Source of the DNA: Beijerinckiaceae bacterium
GTDB taxonomy: Bacteria > Pseudomonadota > Alphaproteobacteria > Rhizobiales > Beijerinckiaceae
Length of the DNA stretch: 34,052 bases
Assembly (NCBI GenBank): GCA_022702015.1
Contig: JAKONI010000074.1
Coordinates: 1-34,052, forward strand
Direction: 5' to 3'
The position numbers were made by a program, and so were the translations under genes. The notes under the pieces were generated by a model. That model had not been told where the DNA came from. It saw nothing but the letters and a program-made list of their open reading frames with translations, and made no database searches. This document shows positions 7,395 through 15,742 of this stretch, one piece after another; the first letter of the stretch is position 1, and every line of letters begins with the position of its first letter.

Positions 7395-9029
7395 TCAGGC
7401 GGGTGTGATCGTCACGTGCTGGGCCGAGCGCGGCGGCAGCACGAGGCGGGCGGTGGTGCCGGGCACGGTCTCCTCCGGTCCCATCTCCTCCGGTCCCATG
7501 ACGCCCAACCCGGGATGCTCCGCATCGAAGCCGTGACGCGTCAGCCGGGATGGGGGCAGGGGACGGTCGGTCACGATCTCGACGGCCTGTGCCTCCGTCG
7601 TGCGGTTGATGAGGACGAGATGGAGGCGTGACCCCTCGCGTCCGGCCCGGGCGGTGAGGAGGTCCGGCCGCGAGACCTCCACCGGCAGGCCGTTGTCGGG
7701 GAAGCGGCCGCCCTGCCCGTCATAGTTCCGGTAAAGCCGGAAGGCCGTGCCGAGCCAGCCGTCGAGGCCCCCCCAGTGGGCGGCGAGCAGCACGTCCGGC
7801 CGGGCAAGGCGGGCAAGGGCGTCGGCCAGGGCGAGGCCGGACGCGGGCTGGCCGACGCCGCCGTAATTGTACTCCGTGAGGGCGATCCGAGTGCCGGGGA
7901 AACGGTCCCGGGCCAGACGCTCCAGGCTCGGCAGGAGCGGCAGGGCGAGACCCCCCTCGCCGGATACGGGAAAGGCGCGGGCGACCCAGCTTTCCTCGCG
8001 AAAACCGGGTTCGGTCAGCGAGCGGGGCGCATCGAGGAGCGGACCGGCCAGCGCCGGATCCTCCGTGCGGTAGAGGGTGCCCCGGTCGCTGAACGGGTAC
8101 CAGTGGACATCGAGGGCATCGAGCAGCCGGTGGCCCTCCTTCTCGGAGGCGGCGCGGAAGGCGTCGAGATAGGCGGCGAGGAAGCTGCCGTGATGCCGGT
8201 AGGCGGGCCAGTCCGGGGCGTTCTGAAGGCTCGCCATCCCCGTGGCGCCCCAGCTCGCCGGGCCGATGACCCAGGCCCCCGGGTCGATCCGCTTGATGGC
8301 GCGGGCCGCCGTGATCGAGCGGGCGAGGAGGTCGGCGATCCGAGTCGGAGCGGGGACGATACGCGGGTGCTGGCTCGCCCAGAGGCCGGGTTCGTTGTCG
8401 AGGAGGTAGCCCCGGATTCCCGTCGGCCCCGTGGCCGGGCCGAACCGGTCGAGGAGCGTGGCGAGGCAGTGGGGGATGTCGGCCACGTCGCGCTCGACCG
8501 GCTCGCCGGCTTTGCGCCGCCCCGCCCAGGAGACGGGGGCGAAACGGGGGGAGGGGGCGGTCTGGCCGGGCGGGACCGGGCCGCCCTTGTCCGCCGCCAC
8601 GAAGCCCGCCAGCGGCAGCGTCACGATGCTCGCCGCGCCCATCCCGAGGGAGGCCCGGTGCATCGCCGTGATGACCGCCGCCGGGACGTCGCGCTCGGCG
8701 GCCGGCAAACCGAGGGTCTCGGCGAGGAAGTCGCCGTTGGCGTGCTGCCAGTCCTTGCCGGCGTTGCAGGCGTTCGTCACCCAATTGTAGGTGGTGGCGA
8801 AGTTGCCGCCGAAGCGGCGCAGGGTGACCCCCGCCGCCCGGTCGAGCACGGCGGAGGGCGGGCCGCCGTCAAGGGTGCCGATTTCCCCCGAACCGTAGAT
8901 CAGCGGGCTGACCGGGAAGGGGTCGAGCCCGTCGCGGACCCGGATGGTGGCTGCCCCGCCGGCCCGCGCGGCGCCCGCCCAGATGGCGCCGCCGACCCCT
9001 ATCAGCACGCCCCGGCGGGTCGGGCTCAC
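7395..9029 (-). CDS. Tat-exported glycoside hydrolase, GH44-like (endoglucanase/xyloglucanase family)
   Basis: About 544 residues. It starts with a twin-arginine signal (SPTRRGVLIG, then a hydrophobic/Ala-Gly stretch to about residue 27), so export through Tat is likely. The RRFGGNFATTYNWVTNACNAG block (from about residue 71), LLDNEPGLW (E213 in DNEP) and ALTEYNYGG (E386) match GH44, where the two glutamates act as acid/base and nucleophile on beta-1,4-glucan-type chains. A small beta-domain follows the barrel, as in GH44. The GTG at 9029 overlaps the stop of the GT2 gene (GTGA), so the two are translationally coupled. The frame is open upstream but that part is inside the GT2 gene. The actual substrate is unknown; a polymer-trimming role in exopolysaccharide export is inferred. 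Confidence 0.82.
   Translation of the reverse strand: MSPTRRGVLIGVGGAIWAGAARAGGAATIRVRDGLDPFPVSPLIYGSGEIGTLDGGPPSAVLDRAAGVTLRRFGGNFATTYNWVTNACNAGKDWQHANGDFLAETLGLPAAERDVPAAVITAMHRASLGMGAASIVTLPLAGFVAADKGGPVPPGQTAPSPRFAPVSWAGRRKAGEPVERDVADIPHCLATLLDRFGPATGPTGIRGYLLDNEPGLWASQHPRIVPAPTRIADLLARSITAARAIKRIDPGAWVIGPASWGATGMASLQNAPDWPAYRHHGSFLAAYLDAFRAASEKEGHRLLDALDVHWYPFSDRGTLYRTEDPALAGPLLDAPRSLTEPGFREESWVARAFPVSGEGGLALPLLPSLERLARDRFPGTRIALTEYNYGGVGQPASGLALADALARLARPDVLLAAHWGGLDGWLGTAFRLYRNYDGQGGRFPDNGLPVEVSRPDLLTARAGREGSRLHLVLINRTTEAQAVEIVTDRPLPPSRLTRHGFDAEHPGLGVMGPEEMGPEETVPGTTARLVLPPRSAQHVTITPA
7470..7499. repeat. Perfect 15-bp tandem duplication inside the GH44 gene
   Basis: CTCCTCCGGTCCCAT occurs twice back to back (7470-7484 and 7485-7499). 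In the GH44 protein it encodes a repeated MGPEE pentapeptide in the C-terminal domain. The duplication keeps the reading frame and looks like a recent slippage event. Confidence 0.9.
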
Positions 9030-9973
9030 GAGACGAGGCCGGTCCCGTAGAGCGACACCCGGAACCGGGGCATCCAGAACACCTTCCCCAGGCCGCCGCA
9101 GGCCGCGATGCGGTGGTGCCGGGCGGCGGGGGGGTTGATGGGCTTCAACAGAAGCGAGAGCGCGCCGGAGACGAGGGTCTGGGCCACCCCGACGCACATC
9201 CAGCGGGCGACGGACGCCCGGCTCCGGGGGCGGGCCATGTCGTGGACGAACGTGCGGATCTGCCCGCTCAGGAACCGCCGGCGGCGCACGTAGCCCCAAT
9301 CGAGCCGGCGCGGGGGCACCCATTCCGTCACCTTGGCTTGCGCCGCCCAGCCGAAGCGCCGCCCCTCGTGGGCGAGGCGGTGGAGGAACAGGCTGTCCTC
9401 GCCACCGATGTTGTTCAACTGCTCTTCGAACGGCCCCCCCGGCACCTGGCACAGGGCGGCGGCGAACATCGAGTTGTTGGTGCCGAGGTAGGCGGAGAAC
9501 CGGGTGACGTCGGCGCCGTCGGGGGCCGTGACGCCCCGGGCGAAATACGCCGCGAAGGGCCCGATCTCCTGGCCCTCCTCCGCGCGGGCGGAGACCGGCC
9601 CGAAGGCCGCGTCGTACCCGCCGCGCTCCACCACCCCGAGGAGCGACGTCAGCCAGTCCGGCCCGGCGGTCTCGTCGTCGTCGAGGAAGGCGATCCAGGC
9701 GCCCCGCGCCGCCGCGATCCCGGTGTTGCGCGCCGTGGCGATCCCCGGCCGGGGCATCGCGATGTAGCGGATCGGGATCGGCGCCCCCGCCGACAGCCCC
9801 TCGACCACCGCGCGGGCGTTGCTGTCGAGGGAGTTGTCGACCACGACCACTTCGGCCCGGAGGTTCGGGGTAAGGGTCTGTGCCAGGACGCTCGACAGCG
9901 CACGCGTGAGCGCCCGGTGGCGGTTCAACGTCGGAATGACGACGCTCACCGACAAAGGCTCGGTCCCGGGCAT
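9026..9973 (-). CDS. GT2-family glycosyltransferase
   Basis: About 315 residues with a GT-A fold: VSVVIPTLNR at the N-terminus, VVVVDNS, RNTGIAAARG and the nucleotide-sugar/metal motif FLDDDE near residues 96-101. A GGEDSLFLHRLAHEGRRFGW block and a weakly hydrophobic C-terminal part follow. The donor and acceptor sugars cannot be read from the sequence. The frame could start at 10006 (MMNLDF), but that codon lacks a Shine-Dalgarno sequence, whereas the ATG at 9973 has GGAG 5 nt upstream. The stop overlaps the GTG of the GH44 gene. The C-terminal half is similar to the GT2 at 20874-21833, so the two are probably paralogues. It is divergent from the Gfo/Idh gene across about 180 bp. Confidence 0.9.
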   Translation of the reverse strand: MPGTEPLSVSVVIPTLNRHRALTRALSSVLAQTLTPNLRAEVVVVDNSLDSNARAVVEGLSAGAPIPIRYIAMPRPGIATARNTGIAAARGAWIAFLDDDETAGPDWLTSLLGVVERGGYDAAFGPVSARAEEGQEIGPFAAYFARGVTAPDGADVTRFSAYLGTNNSMFAAALCQVPGGPFEEQLNNIGGEDSLFLHRLAHEGRRFGWAAQAKVTEWVPPRRLDWGYVRRRRFLSGQIRTFVHDMARPRSRASVARWMCVGVAQTLVSGALSLLLKPINPPAARHHRIAACGGLGKVFWMPRFRVSLYGTGLVS

Positions 9974-10154
9974 TCCGTCTCCGATGGAAAAGTCGAGGTT
10001 CATCAATAAATAACCGCGGCCGTATAGTCCAGCGACCGATACGAGTTGTCCCAGTCAGTGGCGATGGCGTTCTCAGATATCGTTAAATCGAAGCCGACGC
10101 GATACGCCATTTCGATTGAAGTTGGTAAAAATCCTGTCTGTCGGTGCTGTTTTC

Positions 10155-11315
10155 ATGGCTAACGATCTGGCCCCGATGCGTATTGCCATTGTCGGCTGTG
10201 GCTACGTGGCGGATATGTACCGGTTTTGCCTGGACCTGCACCGCGATGGGCTCGAACTCGTCGGCGTCCACGATCGCGACCCCGAGCGGCTGGCCGCCTT
10301 CGCCCGCACCTGGGGCGACCGGGCCTTCGAGTCCCTGGCCGACCTCCTCGCCGTGCCGGGTCTGCGCATCGTCCTGAACCTCACCGACCCGGAGAACCAC
10401 GCCCCCGTCACCCGGGCGGCGGTGGCGGCGGGGGTCCACGTCTATTCGGAGAAGCCCCTCGGCCTCACCCATGGGGAAGCCCGGGCCCTGCGGGCGGCGG
10501 CGGATGCGGCGGGGGTGAGGCTCGCCGCCGCCCCCAGCAACATCCTCGGCGAGCAGGCGCAGACCCTCTGGCGGGCGGTCCGCGCCGGCGCCATCGGCCG
10601 GGTGCGGCTGGTCTATGCCGAGTTGGACGACGGGATGGTCCACCGGGCCGACTACCGGCGCTGGATCAGCCGGAGCGGACGGCGCTGGCCGGCGGAGGGC
10701 GAGTTCGAGACCGGCTGCACCTTCGAGCATGCGGGCTACGTGCTCACGCTGCTCATCGCGATGTTCGGCCCGGTGCGTCGGGTGACGGCCCACGCCGCCC
10801 TGCTGATCCCCGACAAGGAATGCGACCAGCCGGTGCATCCGGCGCCCGACTTCTCCTGCGGCGTGCTGGAATTCGACGGGGGCATCCTTGCCCGGGTGAC
10901 GAACTCCATCGTCGGGCCCTACGATCACCGGTTGCGGGTGATCGGCGACGGTGGCGTCCTCCAGGTGGAGGAGCCCTGGGATTTCGCCGGCCCGGTGCGG
11001 ATCAAGCGCACGGCGACGAGCCGCCTCGACAGGTTGATCGAGCGGCGCTTCCCCGGGCGGCGGGGCAAGGTCGTCCCGGCGGCGCGGCCGGTGCCGTTCC
11101 GGGGCGGACGCGGCAAGCCGACGATGGATTTCATGCGCGGCGTGCGCGAATTCGCCGACGCCATCGCGCAGGGGCGCCCGTCGCGGATGGATGCGGACCT
11201 CGCCGTCCACGTCACGGAGGTGACGGAGATGCTCCAGCATCCCGAGCGTTTTCCGCGCCCGGCGCCGGTCTCCTCGGGCGTCAGCGCGATGCGACCGATG
11301 GATTGGGCGCTGTGA
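10155..11315 (+). CDS. Gfo/Idh/MocA-family NAD(P)-dependent oxidoreductase
   Basis: About 386 residues. A Rossmann nucleotide-binding motif (IAIVGCGYVAD, residues about 10-20) is followed by the family signature YSEKPLG near residue 98, then the mixed alpha/beta C-terminal domain. The family oxidises or reduces sugars and cyclitols, often to make nucleotide-sugar derivatives; here a sugar substrate for polysaccharide synthesis is inferred. The start is uncertain. An in-frame TTG exists at 10116, and ATGs at 10155 and 10176; none has a clear Shine-Dalgarno sequence, and I chose the first ATG. The 10007-10154 stretch upstream is AT-richer than its surroundings and probably carries divergent promoters. 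A 34-bp gap separates it from the next gene. Confidence 0.88.
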   Translation: MANDLAPMRIAIVGCGYVADMYRFCLDLHRDGLELVGVHDRDPERLAAFARTWGDRAFESLADLLAVPGLRIVLNLTDPENHAPVTRAAVAAGVHVYSEKPLGLTHGEARALRAAADAAGVRLAAAPSNILGEQAQTLWRAVRAGAIGRVRLVYAELDDGMVHRADYRRWISRSGRRWPAEGEFETGCTFEHAGYVLTLLIAMFGPVRRVTAHAALLIPDKECDQPVHPAPDFSCGVLEFDGGILARVTNSIVGPYDHRLRVIGDGGVLQVEEPWDFAGPVRIKRTATSRLDRLIERRFPGRRGKVVPAARPVPFRGGRGKPTMDFMRGVREFADAIAQGRPSRMDADLAVHVTEVTEMLQHPERFPRPAPVSSGVSAMRPMDWAL

Positions 11316-11349
11316 TGGTCCACCCGGACAGACACCCGGCGGGGGCACG

Positions 11350-12276
11350 ATGCCAGCGATGGACGGCGAGATGACGGCTCCGACCCTGATCACCCTGTCC
11401 TTCGCGGGGGATTTCGAGTGTTGCCGGCTGCTCTGCGAGACGGCCGACCGCTTCGCCCCGGCCGACGCGGCACATCTGCTGGCGGTGCCGTCGGCCGACA
11501 TGCCCCTGTTCCGGTCTCTGGCCGGGGGGCGGCGGCTCCTCGTCCCGCAGGAGGACCTGTTGCCGGGCTGGCTGCGCAAGCTGCCCCTCCCGAGCCCGGA
11601 ATGGCGGCGGCGCCTGCGCCTGCCCCGCCGGAACGTCTACGTCTCGTTGCGGGGGCGGCCGGTGCGGGGCTGGATCGCCCAGCAGATCATGAAGCTCAAC
11701 GCCGCCGCCGGGGCGGGGACCGACACGATCGTCCACCTCGACAGCGATACCGCCTTCGTCCGCCCCCTCCCGGCCGAGGCCCTCGGGGCGAACGGCCTGG
11801 TGCGGCTCGCGCGGTTCCCCGGCGCGGCGGACGACGCGATGCACGCCCCCTGGCACCGGGCGGCCTCGACCCTGCTGGGGTTGCCGGCCTCGGAGTATCA
11901 CGGGGCCGACTACATCGATCAGTTCGTCACGTGGCGCCGGACCAACGTCCGGGGGCTGCTGACGCGGATCGGCGAGGTGACGGGCCGCGACCCGATCGAG
12001 GCCCTGGCCGGGACCCGGGACTTCTCCGAATACATCCTCTACGGCGTCTATTGCGACCGGGTGCTGGGCCTGCCCGCCGCCGGCCACGCGGCGGCCTCGG
12101 CCAGCCTGTGCGAGACGGTCTGGTCCGAGGCGGAGAAGGGGGGCATCCCCGAGGTCGGCGCCGGCCGCTACGGGCTCGGCATCCAGTCCACCATCCCCCT
12201 CTCGACCGAGGCCCGGCGCCGGATCGTCGCCGAGGCGATCGACCGGGCGGCGACCGCGCCGGCCTCCAGAGCCTGA
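11350..12276 (+). CDS. DUF6492-like putative glycosyltransferase
   Basis: A 308-residue soluble protein. It has the VHLDSDTAFVRPL motif (D131-S-D133), like the metal-binding DxD of GT-A enzymes, preceded by a QQIMKLNAAA helix. The pattern fits the DUF6492 family found in polysaccharide loci. A DFSEYILYGVYCDRVLG stretch later in the protein is also characteristic. No signal peptide or membrane segment is visible. A glycosyltransferase role is inferred from the DxD motif and location; the substrate is unknown. It probably forms a two-gene unit with the Gfo/Idh gene and converges with the GT26 gene, with a palindromic repeat between them. Confidence 0.75.
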   Translation: MPAMDGEMTAPTLITLSFAGDFECCRLLCETADRFAPADAAHLLAVPSADMPLFRSLAGGRRLLVPQEDLLPGWLRKLPLPSPEWRRRLRLPRRNVYVSLRGRPVRGWIAQQIMKLNAAAGAGTDTIVHLDSDTAFVRPLPAEALGANGLVRLARFPGAADDAMHAPWHRAASTLLGLPASEYHGADYIDQFVTWRRTNVRGLLTRIGEVTGRDPIEALAGTRDFSEYILYGVYCDRVLGLPAAGHAAASASLCETVWSEAEKGGIPEVGAGRYGLGIQSTIPLSTEARRRIVAEAIDRAATAPASRA

Positions 12277-12303
12277 TCGGAAAATCGGTCCGTCCTGCCA
12301 ATC

Positions 12304-12420
12304 CCCCAGATTCCGAGGTGCGGCGAAGCCGACTCGAAGGAGGCCTCCAGAGCGCGCCGCGATCCCTTGAGGTCTCCTTCGCGGCCTCCGCTCCGCACCG
12401 GCACCTCAGGATGAGGTCGC
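12304..12420. repeat. REP-like intergenic palindromic element between convergent genes
   Basis: Two imperfect inverted arms are present. The left (about 12304-12350) contains GAGGTGCGGCGAAGCCGACT and TCGAAGGAGGCCTCC. The right (about 12368-12420) contains GAGGTCTCCTTCGCGGCCTC and GCACCTCAGGATGAGGT. The right arm read in reverse (CCTCATCCTGAGGTGC, then GGAGCGGAGGCC) is of a type commonly dispersed between genes in Methylobacterium and Bradyrhizobium. Folding both arms gives a long interrupted stem. It lies between the convergent ends of the DUF6492 and GT26 genes and could act as a bidirectional terminator or transcript-stabilising structure. Confidence 0.7.
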
Positions 12421-12492
12421 GGGGGGAGCGGAGGCGACTTTCCGGCCAAGCTCCTAGAGGGCGGGGGTTGGACGCTGGCGCCCTGATGCCGC

Positions 12493-13281
12493 TCACCGCG
12501 ACCGGGGGCGCTGCTCCCAAACGATGCGGAAGATGCGCGGCCCGTCCACGAGGTAGCGCCGGGCGAGGCGGCGCGGCTCGCAGGCGAGGCGGAACAGCCA
12601 TTCCAGGTGCGCGGCACGGAAGATGGCGGGCGCCCTGAGGCGGTCGCCCACGAGGAATTCGAGCCCCGCGCCGATGCACAGCCCGATGCCGGTGGCCTGG
12701 CCGCGCCGGGCGAGGGCGGCGGCGAGCATCTCCTGCTGGGGCGAGCCCACCGCGAGGACGATGAAACGGGCCGGGCGCGCCTCGATGGCCTCCACCGTCG
12801 CGGCCAGGGCGCTGGGATCGTGGCGCAAACCCATCGGCGGCTGAATCTGGGCGACGTTCGTCAGCCCGCACTCGTCGCACACCGCGTCCCCCAGGCCGTC
12901 GCCGCCGCCGACGATCAGGATCGGGGCCGCCCGGTCGAGGGCGGGGTGCCGCAACAGGGCGGCCACGAGGTCGGAGCCCGGCACGGCGGGCAGGTCCACC
13001 CCATGGGTGCGGGCCAGCAGGGTGAGCACCCGGCTGTCGTTGATGCACAGCCACCCCTCCCGGCAGAGCCCGGCGACCTCGGCGCTCCGCGTGATCCGCA
13101 GCATGTGATCGACGTTGGGGGTCACGAGGTAGCGGAAGCGCTCCTGCGCCGGCACCGCGAGCAACGCATCGAGGGTCTGATCCAGGCTCAACCGGTCGAA
13201 GGGGAGCCCGAGGAAGGTCGCGCGGTCCGCCGTCGCGGCGGGGGGCGTGGGCAGGTTGGTCCTCTCGGCCAAGCTCGGCAT
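12493..13281 (-). CDS. WecG/TagA/CpsF-family glycosyltransferase (GT26)
   Basis: A 262-residue protein with the family blocks YLVTPNVDHM (about 51-60), NDSRVL (81-86), VGSPQQE, a GAGLEFLVGD-R-APxxFR block and an HLEWLFRLxxEPRR-x-xRRYL C-terminal tail that is diagnostic for GT26. Members such as WecG transfer N-acetylmannosaminuronate, and TagA transfers ManNAc, to lipid-linked GlcNAc. The donor here is not determined. It is the last gene of the minus-strand polysaccharide operon, 35 bp after the SDR gene; a Shine-Dalgarno-like GAAGGA lies about 11 nt before the ATG. Confidence 0.93.
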   Translation of the reverse strand: MPSLAERTNLPTPPAATADRATFLGLPFDRLSLDQTLDALLAVPAQERFRYLVTPNVDHMLRITRSAEVAGLCREGWLCINDSRVLTLLARTHGVDLPAVPGSDLVAALLRHPALDRAAPILIVGGGDGLGDAVCDECGLTNVAQIQPPMGLRHDPSALAATVEAIEARPARFIVLAVGSPQQEMLAAALARRGQATGIGLCIGAGLEFLVGDRLRAPAIFRAAHLEWLFRLACEPRRLARRYLVDGPRIFRIVWEQRPRSR

Positions 13282-13316
13282 CGCGGGGGTTCCTTCGGGG
13301 CAGTCTGTCGGAAGGG

Positions 13317-14282
13317 TCAGGGCCGGCGCAGGCCGTCGGAGAGCGGGATCGCCGCCCGGAACCCGAGGTCCGTCCGGGCCCGGGTCGTCTCGTAACGCGC
13401 GGCCCGGGCGAACAGCCGCAACTCCCCCGGCGCGGGGACGAGACGCAGGACGCGCGGCACCGGGAGGCGCAGGCGGGCGAGCGCCTTGGCGGGCAGGGAT
13501 AGGGCCCTCAGCACGGCGAGCCGGCCGGGCCGCAGGGCGCGGGGACGGGGCGCCCCCGCCGAGGCCGCGAGGGCGGCGAAGTAGCTGTTCCAGCTCGGCG
13601 TCTCAGGGCCCACGAGGTTGGCGACCAGCAGGCCGGGGCCGGGCCCCGAGAGCGCGGCGAGCGCGCACCGGGTCGCCTCGGCCACGTCGTCGAGGTGGAT
13701 CAGCGCGGCGACGCCCTCGCCCCGTCGCCCGAGGTCGCCGAGACTTCCGGCTCGGAGGGCGGCCAGCGGGCGGTCAACCCAGAGCGCGCTGCGCGAGCCG
13801 TAGACGATGCCCGGCCGGAGGATCGCCGCCCGGCGGCCCGGCCGGGCGGCGATCCAGGCGCGGAGCATCGCCTCGCAGGCGCGCTTGGCGGTGCAGTAGG
13901 GATCGTCCGGGGCGGCGACCTCGGGGGGGGCGTCGGGTTCGCCGACCCGGCCCTCGGCGGGCCCGTAGACGGCGATGGAACTGAAGAACACGATCCGGTC
14001 GGCGCCGGCCCGCTCGGCGGCGGCGAGCAGGTTGCGCATCTGCCCGGTCATCCCCGGCACGGCCCGGCCCGCCGCATGGACGATGGCCACGGCGCCCGCG
14101 CAGGCGTGGTCGAGGCTCCGCGGATCGTCGAGGTCGCAGCCGACGATGTCCCGGGCCGGGGCGGGTCCGTCCGGCAGGCGGCGCAGGCCGGCGCGGACCG
14201 GCAGCCCGCTCTCCACGAGGCGGGCCAACACGGCGGCGCCGATGAACCCCCCGGCGCCGACGACGAGGATGGGCCCGGTCAT
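13317..14282 (-). CDS. NAD-dependent epimerase/dehydratase (extended SDR)
   Basis: About 321 residues. The Rossmann motif GAGGFIG is at residues 9-15, the catalytic Ser region FFSSIAVYG near 99-107, and the YxxxK pair is Y129/K133 (PYCTAK). The pattern fits UDP-glucose 4-epimerase-like extended SDRs that make or reduce nucleotide sugars. The exact reaction is unknown. The same frame is open far upstream, but that part overlaps the flippase gene in another frame. The ATG at 14282 overlaps the flippase stop as ATGA, which fixes the start. Confidence 0.9.
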   Translation of the reverse strand: MTGPILVVGAGGFIGAAVLARLVESGLPVRAGLRRLPDGPAPARDIVGCDLDDPRSLDHACAGAVAIVHAAGRAVPGMTGQMRNLLAAAERAGADRIVFFSSIAVYGPAEGRVGEPDAPPEVAAPDDPYCTAKRACEAMLRAWIAARPGRRAAILRPGIVYGSRSALWVDRPLAALRAGSLGDLGRRGEGVAALIHLDDVAEATRCALAALSGPGPGLLVANLVGPETPSWNSYFAALAASAGAPRPRALRPGRLAVLRALSLPAKALARLRLPVPRVLRLVPAPGELRLFARAARYETTRARTDLGFRAAIPLSDGLRRP

Positions 14283-15742
14283 CGGGCCTCCGCCAGGGCG
14301 TGGCGGCCGATCAGCGGGCGGATCCGCTCCACGAGGGAGAGGGCGCTCGCCCGGCCGAACAGGAACAGCAACGGCACGTACAGCATCACCCCCGTCGGCA
14401 CGGCGACGAGGAGGGCGACGAGCGGCCCGTAGCCCGCCGAGAGGCGGATGCCGAGCCAGCCCACCGTCACCGCCATCAGCGCCGCCGCGAGCCACACCCC
14501 CGCGAGGCGTCGCAGCAGCGGACGGGGGGCGAGCCCGATCAGCGGGCCGCTGACGAGGACGGTGGTGAGGGTCTGGGCGAGGTCTCCCCCGAGGCGGGCC
14601 AGTCCGATCGAGGCCGGATGCAGCCCGGTTGAGGCGAGCAGGCCGAGGACGAGCACCCCGAGGGCGACCGCGTAGGCCAGGAGGACGTTCTGCGGGCGCC
14701 CGCTCGCCGAGAGGGCGGTCAGCACCACCTGGGAGGGGAGGGCGAGCAGCCCCCCCGCCGCCAGCGCCGCCGCGATGGGCTCGGCGGTGGCCCAGCCCGG
14801 CCCGGCCATCAGCGGGACCAGGAGGGGGCTCACGGCGGCGATTCCCATCAGGGTCGGCGCCACCAGGGCCGAGGTCTCCCCCGCCACCTCGGCGGCGGCC
14901 TGCCCGACATTGCCCCGCGCCACGGTGGTGGCCCGGAAATGCGGGAAGCACAGGTTGTGGGTGACGGCCACGATCGCCCCGCGCACAGGCTCGATGAGCC
15001 GCATGGCGATGTTGAGGTAGCCGAGGACGGTGAGACCAAACAGGCTTCCGACAAGCGTGTTGTAGACGACGTAGGTGCCGTTCTCCACGACGCGCGAGGC
15101 GAGGACGAGGCCGGCGAAGCGGTTGAGCCGCTGCAGGTGCGGCCACGACCAGCGGGGGCGCACGGTCAGCCGCAGCATCCACAGGAGGCTCGCCGCGCTG
15201 ACGAAGACCAGCACCACCCGCAGGGCGACGAGCGCCCAGATCCCCGCCCCGGCGAGCCCGAGGCCGAGCGCCGCCGCCGCCCCGGCGAGGTGGCCGAGCA
15301 GGCTCGACGCGTTGATGACGTAGAAAGCCTTCCGCCGACGGGCGACGGCGGTGGCCATGGTCATCGGGCCTTGTCCCAGGAGGAGCAGGCCCGTCACCGG
15401 CAGCAGGGCGGCGAGGTCGGTGCGGTCGTAGGCGTGGTCGAGGAGCATCCCCACGGGGACGCACAGGCCGATGAACAGCAGGGCCGCCGCCAGGGAGATG
15501 GCTAGGACGGCCCCGAGGTCCCCCCGGCGCACCACCTTGGCCTGCGTCAGCGCCTCCTCGTAGGGGGTGCCCACCGCCATGGAAAAGACCGTGACGATGC
15601 TGAGCGTCAGCGCGGTGGCGCCGAAATCCCCCGGGGTCAGCGTCCGGGCGAGGAAGGCGGTCGTCGCGGAGAGGATCACGAGGCGGCCCGCCGCGTCGGC
15701 GAGCCCGGCTCCGACCCAGCCGCCGATCCGGCGGATGGTCAT
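14279..15742 (-). CDS. Wzx-like polysaccharide flippase (MOP/MATE superfamily)
   Basis: A 487-residue integral membrane protein with about 12-14 hydrophobic segments spread over the whole length and no other domain. The N-terminus (ATTAFLARTLTPGDFGATAL) and the paired-helix pattern are typical of lipopolysaccharide/exopolysaccharide export proteins, which flip undecaprenyl-PP-linked repeat units across the inner membrane. It is flanked on both sides by ATGA overlaps and sits between acyltransferase and epimerase genes, with polymerase and co-polymerase upstream, as expected for a Wzx/Wzy-dependent pathway. Confidence 0.88.
   Translation of the reverse strand: MTIRRIGGWVGAGLADAAGRLVILSATTAFLARTLTPGDFGATALTLSIVTVFSMAVGTPYEEALTQAKVVRRGDLGAVLAISLAAALLFIGLCVPVGMLLDHAYDRTDLAALLPVTGLLLLGQGPMTMATAVARRRKAFYVINASSLLGHLAGAAAALGLGLAGAGIWALVALRVVLVFVSAASLLWMLRLTVRPRWSWPHLQRLNRFAGLVLASRVVENGTYVVYNTLVGSLFGLTVLGYLNIAMRLIEPVRGAIVAVTHNLCFPHFRATTVARGNVGQAAAEVAGETSALVAPTLMGIAAVSPLLVPLMAGPGWATAEPIAAALAAGGLLALPSQVVLTALSASGRPQNVLLAYAVALGVLVLGLLASTGLHPASIGLARLGGDLAQTLTTVLVSGPLIGLAPRPLLRRLAGVWLAAALMAVTVGWLGIRLSAGYGPLVALLVAVPTGVMLYVPLLFLFGRASALSLVERIRPLIGRHALAEAR

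Noticed and set aside
9030-9452. Upstream extension of the GH44 frame to about 685 residues
   Set aside because: The extra part is inside the GT2 gene, has an Arg/Pro-rich shadow composition, and the GTG at 9029 followed by a twin-arginine signal gives a normal start.
14283-15464. Long open frame continuing the SDR gene upstream
   Set aside because: It lies opposite in frame to the Wzx-like membrane protein, is Pro/Arg/Gly-rich low-complexity, and the ATGA junction at 14282 explains the true start.
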